Shown in pieces: positions 23,001 through 35,800 of a stretch of 64,000 bases of DNA. A model generated the notes under the pieces. The model had not been told where the DNA came from, did no database searches, and saw nothing but the letters and a program-made list of their open reading frames with translations. Made by a program: the position numbers and the translations under genes. Numbering within the stretch: position 1 is the stretch's first letter; each line of letters opens with the position of its first letter. The stretch covers positions 3,102,501 through 3,166,500 of the forward strand of contig NC_058197.1 of NCBI RefSeq assembly GCF_907165205.1. Direction: 5' to 3'. The DNA comes from Coccinella septempunctata. Its lineage: Eukaryota > Arthropoda > Insecta > Coleoptera > Coccinellidae.

Positions 23001-26000
23001 AATCTTGAAATTTCACACAGTTTTCGAATTGAGATGCACATGTTGAATTTCACTTCGATAGTTCAGATAGGAATTGAGATTTCAGTGGTCAATTCGGCAA
23101 AGTGTGATATCAATTCCTCGAAAACTGTTGGATCAATTCGAACCAAATCTTGAAACTGCACATAGTTTTCGGATTGAAATGCACATGTTGAATTTCAGTT
23201 CGATAGTTCAGATAGGAATTGAGATTTCAGTGGTCAATTCGGCAAAGTGTGATATCAATTCCTCGAAAACTGTTGGATCAATTCGAACCAAATCTTGAAA
23301 TTTCACACAGTTTTCGAATTGAGATGCACATGTTGAATTTCACTTCGATAGTTCAGATAGGAATTGAGATTTCAGTGGTCAATTCGGCAAAGTGTGATAT
23401 CAATTCCTCGAAAACTGTTGGATCAATTCGAACCAAATCTTGAAACTGCAAATAGTTTTCGAAATGAGATGCACATGTTGAATTTCAGATCGATAGTTCT
23501 CATAGGAATGGAGATTTCAGTAGTCGATTCGACAAAATATCATTTCAATTCCTAAGGAACTATGGGATCAATTCGAACCAAATCTTGAAACTGCACATAG
23601 TTTTCGGATTGAGATGCACATGTTGAATTTCAGTTCGAAAACTATGTGCAGTTTCAAGATTTGCCGAATTGACCACTGATATCTCAATTCCTATCTGATC
23701 GAACTGAGATATCAGTGGTCAATTCGGCAAATCTTTAAACTGCACATAGTTTTCGAATTGAGATGCACATGTTGAATTTCAGTTCGATAGTTCAGATAGG
23801 AATTGAGATTTCAGTGGTCTATTCGGCAAAGTGTGATATCAATTCCTCAAAAAGTGTTGGATCAATACTCCCCAAATCTTGAAACTGCACATAGTTTTCG
23901 AGTTGAAATGCACATGTTGAATTTCAGTTAGATAGTTCAGATAGGAATTGAGATTTCAGTGGTCAATTCGGCAAATTGTGATATCAATTCCTCGATATCT
24001 GTTGGATCAATTCGAACCAAATCTTGGAATTTTACACAGTTTTCGAAATGAGATGCACATGTTGAATTTCAGATCGATAGTTCTTATAGGAATGGAGATT
24101 TCAGTAGTCGATTCGACAAAATATCATTTCAATTCCTAAGGAACTATTCGATCAATTCGAACCAAATCTTGAAACTGCACATAGTTTTCGAATTGAGATG
24201 CACATGTTGAATTTCAGTTCGATAGTTCAGATAGGAATTGAGATTTCAGTGGTCAATTCGCCAAAGTGTGATATCAATTCCTTGAAAACTGTTGGATCAA
24301 TTCGAACCAAATCTTGAAACTGCACATAGTTTTCGAAATGAGATGCACATGTTGAATTTCAGTTCGATAGTTCAGATAGGAATTGAGATTTCAGTGGTCA
24401 ATTCGGCAAAGTGTGATATCAATTCCTCGGAAACTGTTGGATCAATTCGAACCAAATATTGAAACTTCACTCAGTTTTCGAATTGAGATGCACGTGTTGA
24501 ATTTCAGTTCGATAGTTCTGATAGGAATTGAGATTTCAGTGGTCCATTCGGCAAAGTGTGATTTCAATTCCTCAAAAACTGTTGGACCAATACTCCCCAA
24601 ATGTCGAAACTGCACATAGTTTTCGAATTGAGATGCACATGTTGAATTTCAGTTCGATAGTTCAGATAAGAATTGAGATTTCAGTGGTCAATTCGGCAAA
24701 GTGTGATATCAATTCCTAAAACTGTTGGATCAATTCGAACCAAATCTTTAAACTGCACATAGTTTTCGAATTGAGATGCACATGTTGAATTTCAGTTCGA
24801 TAGTTCAGATAGGAATTGAGATTTCAGTGGTCAATTCGGCAAAGTGTGATATCAATTCCTCGAAAACTGTTGGATCAATTCGAACCAAATCTTTAAACTG
24901 CACATAGTTTTCGAAATGAGATGCACATGTTGAATTTCAGTTCGATAGTTCAGATAGGAATTGAGATTTCAGTGGTCCATTCGGCAAAGTGTGATTTCAG
25001 TTCCTCAAAAACTGTTGGACCAATACTCCCCAAATCTCGAAACTGCACATAGTTTTCGAATTGAGATGCACATGTTGAATTTCAGTTCGATAGTTCAGAT
25101 AGGAATAGAGATGTCAGTGGTCAATTCGGCAAAGTGTGATATCAATTCCTCGAAAACTGTTGGATCAATTCGAACTAAATCTTGAAACTGCACATAATTT
25201 TCGAATTGAGATAAACATGTTGAATTTCAGTTCGATAGTTCTGATAGGAATTGAGATGTCAGTGGTCAATTCGGCAAAGTGTGATATCAATTCCTCGAAA
25301 ACTGTTGGATCAATTCGAACCAAATCTTGAAATTTCACACAGTTTTCGAATTGAGATGCACATGTTGAATTTCACTTCGATAGTTCAGATAGGAATTGAG
25401 ATTTCAGTGGTCAATTCGGCAAAGTGTGATATCAATTCCTCGAAAACTGTTGGATCAATTCGAACCAAATCTTGAAACTGCACATAGTTTTCGGATTGAA
25501 ATGCACATGTTGAATTTCAGTTCGATAGTTCAGATAGGAATTGAGATTTCAGTGGTCAATTCGGCAAAGTGTGATATCAATTCCTCGAAAACTGTTGGAT
25601 CAATTCGAACCAAATCTTGAAATTTCACACAGTTTTCGAATTGAGATGCACATGTTGAATTTCACTTCGATAGTTCAGATAGGAATTGAGATTTCAGTGG
25701 TCAATTCGGCAAAGTGTGATATCAATTCCTCGAAAACTGTTGGATCAATTCGAACCAAATCTTGAAACTGCACATAGTTTTCGGATTGAAATGCACATGT
25801 TGAATTTCAGTTCGATAGTTCAGATAGGAATTGAGATTTCAATGGTCTATTCGGCAAAGTGTGATATCAATTCCTCAAAAACTGTTGGATCAATTCGAAC
25901 CAAATCTTGAAACTGCGAATAGTTTTCGAAATGAGATGCACATGTTGAATTTCAGATCGATAGTTTTCATAGGAATGGAGATTTCAGTAGTCGATTCGAC

Positions 26001-27356
26001 AAAATGTCATTTCAATTCCTAAGGAACTATTGAATCAATTCGACCCAGATCTCAAAACTGTACACAGTTTCCGAATTGAGATGCACATGTTGAATTTCAG
26101 TTCGATAGTTCAGATAGGAATTGAGATTTCAGTGGTCAATTCGGCAAAGTGTGATATCAATTCCTCGAAAACTGTTGGATCAATTCGAACCAAATCTTGA
26201 AACTGTACTCAGTTTTCGAATTGAGATGCACATGTTGAATTTCAGTTCGATTGTTCAGATAGGAATAGAGATGTCAGTGGTCAATTCGGCAAAGTGTGAT
26301 ATCAATTCCTCGAAAACTGTTGGATCAATTCGAACCAAATCTTGAAATTTCACACAGTTTTCGAATTGAGATGCACATGTTGAATTTCACTTCGATAGCT
26401 CAGATAGGAATTGAGATTTCAGTGGTCAATTCGGCAAAGTGTGATATCAATTCCTCGAAAACTGTTGGATCAATTCGAACCAAATCTTGAAACTGCACAT
26501 AGTTTTCGAAATGAGATGCACATGTTGAATTTCAGTTCGATAGTTCAGATAGGAATAGAGATTTCAGTGGTCAATTCGGCAAAGTGTGATATCAATTCCT
26601 CGGAAACTGTTGGATCAATTCGAACCAAATATTGAAACTTCACTCAGTTTTCGAATTGAGATGCACATGTTGAATTTCAGTTCGATAGTTCTGATAGGAA
26701 TTGAGATTTCAGTGGTCCATTCGGCAAAGTGTGATTTCAATTCCTCAAAAACTGTTGGACCAATACTCCCCAAATCTCGAAACTGCACATAGTTTTCGAA
26801 TTGAGATGCACATGTTGAATTTCAGTTCGATAGTTCAGATAAGAATTGATATTTCAGTGGTCAATTCGGCAAAGTGTGATATCAATTCCTGAAACTGTTG
26901 GATCAATTCGAACCGAATCTTTAAACTGCACATAGTTTTCGAATTGAGATGCACATGTTGAATTTCAGTTCGATAGTTCAGATAGGAATTGAGATTTCAG
27001 TGGTCAATTCGGCAAAGTGTGATATCAATTCCTCGAAAACTGTTGGATCAATTAGAACCAAATCTTGAAACTGCACATAGTTTTCGAAATGAGATGCACA
27101 TGTTGAATTTCAGTTCGATAGTTCAGATAGGAGTTGAGATTTCAGTGGTCAATTCGGCAAAGTGTGATATCAATTCCTCGAAAACTGTTGGATCAATTCG
27201 AACCAAATCTTGAAACTGCGAATAGTTTTCGAAATGAGATGCACATGTTGAATTTCAGATCGATAGTTCTCATAGGAATGGAGATTTCAGTAGTCGATTC
27301 GACAAAATATCATTTCAATTCCTAAGGAACTATTGAATCAATTCGACCCAAATCTC
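20095..27356 (+). repeat. Left arm of giant palindrome
   Basis: Every monomer landmark here has a partner on the opposite strand whose coordinates sum to a constant: 57176 for landmarks at 23948 and above, 57182 for those at 23364-23555 and below. Private features are mirrored too, such as the 9-bp shortened monomer at 20910-21125 and 36057-36272. The arm begins at 20095, where the two sides stop matching, and ends at 27356, where orientation flips. Only scattered substitutions and one 6-bp length difference separate the arms. Confidence 0.92.
23634..23757. repeat. Nested mini-palindrome inside the left arm
   Basis: About 56 bases starting TTCGAAAACTATGTGCAG are followed, after a short centre, by their near-perfect reverse complement ending CTGCACATAGTTTTCGAA. 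It is made of satellite A sequence and mirrors 33419-33548. The centre here is 6 bp shorter than its partner. Confidence 0.88.
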
Positions 27357-29819
27357 AAGATTTGGTTCGAATTGATCCAACAGTTTCCGAGGAATTGATA
27401 TCACACTTTGCCGAATTGACCACTGAAATCTCTATTCCTATCTGAACTATCGAACTGAAATTCAACATGTGCATCTCATTTCGAAAACTATGTGCAGTTT
27501 CAAGATTTGGTTCGAATTGATCCAACAGTTTTCGAGGAATTGATATCACACTTTGCCGAATTGACCACTGAAATCTCAATTCCTATCTGAGCTATCGAAG
27601 TGAAATTCAACATGTGCATCTCAATTCGAAAACTGAGTGAAGTTTCAATATTTGGTTCGAATTGATCCAACAGTTTCCGAGGAATTGATATCACACTTTG
27701 CCGAATTGACCACTGACATCTCTATTCCTATCTGAACTATCGAACTGAAATTCAACATGTGCATCTCAATTCGAAAACTGTACAGTTTCGAGATTTGGGT
27801 CGAATTGATTCAATAGTTCCTCAGGAATTGAAATGATATTTTGTCGAATCGACTACTGAAATCTCCATTCCTATGAGAACTATCGATCTGATATTCAACA
27901 TGTGCATCTCATTTCGAAAACTATGAGCAGTTTCAAGATTTGGTTCTAATTGATCCAACAGTTTTCGAGGAATTGATATCACACTTTGCCGAATTGACCA
28001 CTGAAATCTCAATTCCTATCTGAACTATCGAACTGAAATTCAACATGTGCATTTCAATCCGAAAACTATGTGCAGTTTCAAGATTTGGTTCGAATTGATC
28101 CAACAGTTTTCGAGGAATTGATATCACACTTTGCCGAATTGACCACTGAAATCTCAATTCCTATCTGAGCTATCGAAGTGAAATTCAACATGTGCATCTC
28201 AATTCGAAAACTGAGTACAGTTTCAAGATTTGGTTCGAATTGATCCAACAGTTTTCGAGGAATTGATATCACACTTTGCCGAATTGACCACTGAAATCTC
28301 AATTCCTATCTGAACTATCGAACTGAAATTCAACATGTGCATCTCAATTCGAAAACTGTGTACAGTTTCGAGATCTGGGTCGAATTGATTCAATAGTTCC
28401 TTAGGAATTGAAATGATATTTTGTCGAATCGACTACTGAAATCTCCATTCCTATGAGAACTATCGATCTGATATTCAACATGTGCATTTCAATCCGAAAA
28501 CTATGTGCAGTTTCAAGATTTGTTTCGAATTGATCCAACAGTTTTCGAGGAATTGATATCACACTTTGCCGAATTGACCACTGAAATCTCAATTCCTATC
28601 TGAGCTATCGAAGTGAACTTCAACATGTGCATCTCAATTCGAAAACTGTGTGAAATTTCAAGATTTGGTTCGAATTGATCCAACAGTTTTCGAGGAATTG
28701 ATATCACACTTTGCCGAATTGACCACTGACATCTTTATTCCTATCTGAACTATCGATCTGATATTCAACATGTGCATCTCATTTCGAAAACTATGAGCAG
28801 TTTCAAGATTTGGTTCTAATTGATCCAACAGTTTTCGAGGAATTGATATCACACTTTGCCGAATTGACCACTGAAATCTCAATTCCTATCTGAACTATCG
28901 AACTGAAATTCAACATGTGCATTTCAATCCGAAAACTATGTGCAGTTTCAAGATTTGGTTCGAATTGATCCAACAGTTTTCGAGGAATTGATATCACACT
29001 TTGCCGAATTGACCACTGAAATCTCAATTCCTATCTGAGCTATCGAAGTGAAATTCAACATGTGCATCTCAATTCGAAAACTGAGTACAGTTTCAAGATT
29101 TGGTTCGAATTGATCCAACAGTTTTCGAGGAATTGATATCACACTTTGCCGAATTGACCACTGAAATCTCAATTCCTATCTGAACTATCGAACTGAAATT
29201 CAACATGTGCATCTCAATTCGAAAACTGTGTACAGTTTCGAGATCTGGGTCGAATTGATTCAATAGTTCCTTAGGAATTGAAATGATATTTTGTCGAATC
29301 GACTACTGAAATCTCCATTCCTATGAGAACTATCGATCTGATATTCAACATGTGCATTTCAATCCGAAAACTATGTGCAGTTTCAAGATTTGTTTCGAAT
29401 TGATCCAACAGTTTTCGAGGAATTGATATCACACTTTGCCGAATTGACCACTGAAATCTCAATTCCTATCTGAGCTATCGAAGTGAACTTCAACATGTGC
29501 ATCTCAATTCGAAAACTGTGTGAAATTTCAAGATTTGGTTCGAATTGATCCAACAGTTTTCGAGGAATTGATATCACACTTTGCCGAATTGACCACTGAC
29601 ATCTTTATTCCTATCTGAACTATCGAACTGAAATTCAACATGTGCATCTCAATTCGAAAACTGAGTACAGTTCCAAGATTTGTTTCGAATTGATCCAACA
29701 GTTTTCGAGGAATTGATATCACACTTTACCGAATTGACCACTGAAATCTCAATTCCTATCTGAACTATCGAACTGAAATTCAACATGTGCATCTCAATTC
29801 GAAAACTGTGTACAGTTTC
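27357..29819 (-). repeat. Palindrome spacer, containing a duplicated 870-bp block
   Basis: This 2.46-kb stretch lies between the arms and is all satellite A in inverted orientation. Landmarks at 27933, 28078, 28401 and 28513 recur at 28803, 28948, 29271 and 29383, each 870 bp (six monomers) later, with almost no differences. The copies cover roughly 27890-28740 and 28760-29610. Confidence 0.88.
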
Positions 29820-32800
29820 GAGATTTGGGTCGAATTGATTCAATAGTTCCTTAGGAATTGAAATGATATTTTGTCGAATCGACTACTGAAATCTCCATTC
29901 CTATGAGAACTATCGATCTGAAATTCAACATGTGCATCTCATTTCGAAAACTATTCGCAGTTTCAAGATTTGGTTCGAATTGATCCAACAGTTTTCGAGG
30001 AATTGATATCACACTTTGCCGAATTGACCACTGAAATCTCAACTCCTATCTGAACTATCGAACTGAAATTCAACATGTGCATCTCATTTCGAAAACTATG
30101 TGCAGTTTCAAGATTTGGTTCTAATTGATCCAACAGTTTTCGAGGAATTGATATCACACTTTGCCGAATTGACCACTGAAATCTCAATTCCTATCTGAAC
30201 TATCGAACTGAAATTCAACATGTGCATCTCAATTCGAAAACTATGTGCAGTTTAAAGATTCGGTTCGAATTGATCCAACAGTTTCAGGAATTGATATCAC
30301 ACTTTGCCGAATTGACCACTGAAATATCAATTCTTATCTGAACTATCGAACTGAAATTCAACATGTGCATCTCAATTCGAAAACTATGTGCAGTTTCGAG
30401 ATTTGGGGAGTATTGGTCCAACAGTTTTTGAGGAATTGAAATCACACTTTGCCGAATGGACCACTGAAATCTCAATTCCTATCTGAACTATCGAACTGAA
30501 ATTCAACATGTGCATCTCGATTCGAAAACTGAGTAAAGTTTCAATATTTGGTTCGAATTGATCCAACAGTTTCCGAGGAATTGATATCACACTTTGCCGA
30601 ATTGACCACTGAAATCTCTATTCCTATCTGAACTATCGAACTGAAATTCAACATGTGCATCTCATTTCGAAAACTATGTGCAGTTTCAAGATTTGGTTCG
30701 AATTGATCCAACAGTTTTCGAGGAATTGATATCACACTTTGCCGAATTGACCACTGAAATCTCAATTCCTATCTGAGCTATCGAAGTGAAATTCAACATG
30801 TGCATCTCAATTCGAAAACTGTGTGAAATTTCAAGATTTGGTTCGAATTGATCCAACAGTTTTCGAGGAATTGATATCACACTTTGCCGAATTGACCACT
30901 GAAATCTCTATTCCTATCTGAACAATCGAACTGAAATTCAACATGTGCATCTCAATTCGAAAACTGAGTACAGTTTCAAGATTTGGTTCGAAGTGATCCA
31001 ACAGTTTTCGAGGAATTGATATCACACTTTGCCGAATTGACCACTGAAATCTCAATTCCTATCTGAACTATCGAACTGAAATTCAACATGTGCATCTCAA
31101 TTCGGAAACTGTGTACAGTTTTGAGATCTGGGTCGAATTGATTCAATAGTTCCTTAGGAATTGAAATGACATTTTGTCGAATCGACTACTGAAATCTCCA
31201 TTCCTATGAAAACTATCGATCTGAAATTCAACATGTGCATCTCATTTCGAAAACTATTCGCAGTTTCAAGATTTGGTTCGAATTGATCCAACAGTTTTTG
31301 AGGAATTGATATCACACTTTGCCGAATAGACCATTGAAATCTCAATTCCTATCTGAACTATCGAACTGAAATTCAACATGTGCATTTCAATCCGAAAACT
31401 ATGTGCAGTTTCAAGATTTGGTTCGAATTGATCCAACAGTTTTCGAGGAATTGATATCACACTTTGCCGAATTGACCACTGAAATCTCAATTCCTATCTG
31501 AACTATCGAAGTGAAATTCAACATGTGCATCTCAATTCGAAAACTGTGTGAAATTTCAAGATTTGGTTCGAATTGATCCAACAGTTTTCGAGGAATTGAT
31601 ATCACACTTTGCCGAATTGACCACTGAAATCTCAATTCCTATCTGAACTATCGAAGTGAAATTCAACATGTGCATTTCAATCCGAAAACTATGTGCAGTT
31701 TCAAGATTTGGTTCGAATTGATCCAACAGTTTTCGAGGAATTGATATCACACTTTGCCGAATTGACCACTGAAATCTCAATTCCTATCTGAACTATCGAA
31801 GTGAAATTCAACATGTGCATCTCAATTCGAAAACTGTGTGAAATTTCAAGATTTGGTTCGAATTGATCCAACAGTTTTCGAGGAATTGATATCACACTTT
31901 GCCGAATTGACCACTGACATTTCAATTCCTATCAGAACTATCGAACTGAAATTCAACATGTTTATCTCAATTCGAAAATTATGTGCAGTTTCAAGATTTA
32001 GTTCGAATTGATCCAACAGTTTTCGAGGAATTGATATCACACTTTGCCGAATTGACCACTGACATCTCTATTCCTATCTGAACTATCGAACTGAAATTCA
32101 ACATGTGCATCTCAATTCGAAAACTATGTGCAGTTTCGAGATTTGGGGAGTATTGGTCCAACAGTTTTTGAGGAATTGAAATCACACTTTGCCGAATGGA
32201 CCACTGAAATCTCAATTCCTATCTGAACTATCGAACTGAAATTCAACATGTGCATCTCATTTCGAAAACTATGTGCAGTTTAAAGATTTGGTTCGAATTG
32301 ATCCAACAGTTTTCGAGGAATTGATATCACACTTTGCCGAATTGACCACTGAAATCTCAATTCCTATCTGAACTATCGAACTGAAATTCAACATGTGCAT
32401 CTCAATTCGAAAACTATGTGCAGTTTAAAGATTTGGTTCGAATTGATCCAACAGTTTTAGGAATTGATATCACACTTTGCCGAATTGACCACTGAAATCT
32501 CAATTCTTATATGAACTATCGAACTGAAATTCAACATGTGCATCTCAATTCGAAAACTATGTGCAGTTTCGACATTTGGGGAGTATTGGTCCAACAGTTT
32601 TTGAGGAATTGAAATCACACTTTGCCGAATGGACCACTGAAATCTCAATTCCTATCAGAACTATCGAACTGAAATTCAACACGTGCATCTCAATTCGAAA
32701 ACTGAGTGAAGTTTCAATATTTGGTTCGAATTGATCCAACAGTTTCCGAGGAATTGATATCACACTTTGCCGAATTGACCACTGAAATCTCTATTCCTAT

Positions 32801-35800
32801 CTGAACTATCGAACTGAAATTCAACATGTGCATCTCATTTCGAAAACTATGTGCAGTTTCAAGATTTGGTTCGAATTGATCCAACAGTTTTCAAGGAATT
32901 GATATCACACTTTGGCGAATTGACCACTGAAATCTCAATTCCTATCTGAACTATCGAACTGAAATTCAACATGTGCATCTCAATTCGAAAACTATGTGCA
33001 GTTTCAAGATTTGGTTCGAATTGATCGAATAGTTCCTTAGGAATTGAAATGATATTTTGTCGAATCGACTACTGAAATCTCCATTCCTATAAGAACTATC
33101 GATCTGAAATTCAACATGTGCATCTCATTTCGAAAACTGTGTAAAATTCCAAGATTTGGTTCGAATTGATCCAACAGATATCGAGGAATTGATATCACAA
33201 TTTGCCGAATTGACCACTGAAATCTCAATTCCTATCTGAACTATCTAACTGAAATTCAACATGTGCATTTCAACTCGAAAACTATGTGCTGTTTCAAGAT
33301 TTGGGGAGTATTGATCCAACACTTTTTGAGGAATTGATATCACACTTTGCCGAATTGACCACTGAAATCTCAATTCCTATCTGAACTATCGAACTGAAAT
33401 TCAACATGTGCATCTCAATTCGAAAACTATGTGCAGTTTAAAGATTTGCCGAATTGACCACTGATATCTCAGTTCCTATCTGAACAGATAGGAATTGAGA
33501 TATCAGTGGTCAATTCGGCAAATCTTTAAACTGCACATAGTTTTCGAACTGAAACTAAATATGTGCATCTCAATCCGAAAACTATGTGCAGTTTCAAGAT
33601 TTGGTTCGAATTGATCCCATAGTTCCTTAGGAATTGAAATGATATTTTGTCGAATCGACTACTGAAATCTCCATTCCTATGAGAACTATCGATCTGAAAT
33701 TCAACATGTGCATCTCATTTCGAAAACTATTTGCAGTTTCAAGATTTGGTTCGAATTGATCCAACAGTTTTCGAGGAATTGATATCACACTTTGCCGAAT
33801 TGACCACTGAAATCTCAATTCCTATCTGAACTATCGAAGTGAAATTCAACATGTGCATCTCAATTCGAAAACTGTGTGAAATTTCAAGATTTGGTTCGAA
33901 TTGATCCAACAGTTTTCGAGGAATTGATATCACACTTTGCCGAATTGACCACTGAAATCTCAATTCCTATCTGAACTATCGAAGTGAAATTCAACATGTG
34001 CATTTCAATCCGAAAACTATGTGCAGTTTCAAGATTTGGTTCGAATTGATCCAACAGTTTTCGAGGAATTGATATCACACTTTGCCGAATTGACCACTGA
34101 AATCTCAATTCCTATCTGAACTATCGAAGTGAAATTCAACATGTGCATCTCAATTCGAAAACTGTGTGAAATTTCAAGATTTGGTTCGAATTGATCCAAC
34201 AGTTTTCGAGGAATTGATATCACACTTTGCCGAATTGACCACTGACATCTCAATTCCTATCAGAACTATCGAACTGAAATTCAACATGTTTATCTCAATT
34301 CGAAAATTATGTGCAGTTTCAAGATTTAGTTCGAATTGATCCAACAGTTTTCGAGGAATTGATATCACACTTTGCCGAATTGACCACTGACATCTCTATT
34401 CCTATCTGAACTATCGAACTGAAATTCAACATGTGCATCTCAATTCGAAAACTATGTGCAGTTTCGAGATTTGGGGAGTATTGGTCCAACAGTTTTTGAG
34501 GAACTGAAATCACACTTTGCCGAATGGACCACTGAAATCTCAATTCCTATCTGAACTATCGAACTGAAATTCAACATGTGCATCTCAATTCGAAAACTAT
34601 GTGCAGTTTAAAGATTTGGTTCGAATTGATCCAACAGTTTTCGAGGAATTGATATCACACTTTGCCGAATTGACCACTGAAATCTCAATTCCTATCTGAA
34701 CTATCGAACTGAAATTCAACATGTGCATCTCAATTCGAAAACTATGTGCAGTTTAAAGATTTGGTTCGAATTGATCCAACAGTTTTAGGAATTGATATCA
34801 CACTTTGCCGAATTGACCACTGAAATATCAATTCTTATCTGAACTATCGAACTGAAATTCAACATGTGCATCTCAATTCGAAAACTATGTGCAGTTTCGA
34901 CATTTGGGGAGTATTGGTCCAACAGTTTTTGAGGAATTGAAATCACACTTTGCCGAATGGACCACTGAAATCTCAATTCCTATCAGAACTATCGAACTGA
35001 AATTCAACACGTGCATCTCAATTCGAAAACTGAGTGAAGTTTCAATATTTGGTTCGAATTGATCCAACAGTTTCCGAGGAATTGATATCACACTTTGCCG
35101 AATTGACCACTGAAATCTCTATTCCTATCTGAACTATCGAACTGAAATTCAACATGTGCATCTCATTTCGAAAACTATGTGCAGTTTCAAGATTTGGTTC
35201 GAATTGATCCAACAGTTTTCGAGGAATTGATATCACACTTTGCCGAATTGACCACTGAAATCTCAATTCCTATCTGAGCTATCGAAGTGAAATTCAACAT
35301 GTGCATCTCAATTCGAAAACTGAGTAAAGTTTCAATATTTGGTTCGAATTGATCCAACAGTTTCCGAGGAATTGATATCACACTTTGCCGAATTGACCAC
35401 TGAAATCTCTATTCCTATCTGAACTATCGAACTGAAATTCAACATGTGCATCTCATTTCGAAAACTATGTGCAGTTTCAAGATTTGGTTCGAATTGATCC
35501 AACAGTTTTCGAGGAATTGATATCACACTTTGCCGAATTGACCACTGAAATCTCAATTCCTATCTGAGCTATCGAAGTGAAATTCAACATGTGCATCTCA
35601 ATTCGAAAACTGTGTGAAATTTCAAGATTTGGTTCGAATTGATCCAACAGTTTTCGAAGAATTGATATCACACTTTGCCGAATTGACCACTGACATCTCT
35701 ATTCCTATCTGAACTATCGAACTGAAATTCAACATGTGCATCTCAATTCGAAAACTGAGTACAGTTTCAAGATTTGGTTCGAAGTGATCCAACAGTTTTC

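Larger units (their letters stand above)
18538..27356 (+). repeat. Satellite A (145-bp monomers), forward array, ~61 monomers
   Basis: Successive monomers repeat at 145 bp; for example the same start phrase is at 20475, 20620, 20765 and 20910. Two monomer types alternate: a common one, and a diverged one marked by ATTCCTAAGGAACTATTG. Common monomers carry the inverted pair TCGAAAACT ... AGTTTTCGA (9-bp stem, ~37-base loop). Larger copies are superimposed: blocks near 22091-23570 recur 2,322 bp downstream, and blocks near 21046-21995 recur 4,785 bp downstream. Short reading frames of 63-74 codons occur in nearly every monomer, but 145 is not a multiple of three and they drift, so I do not treat them as genes. 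Confidence 0.95.
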
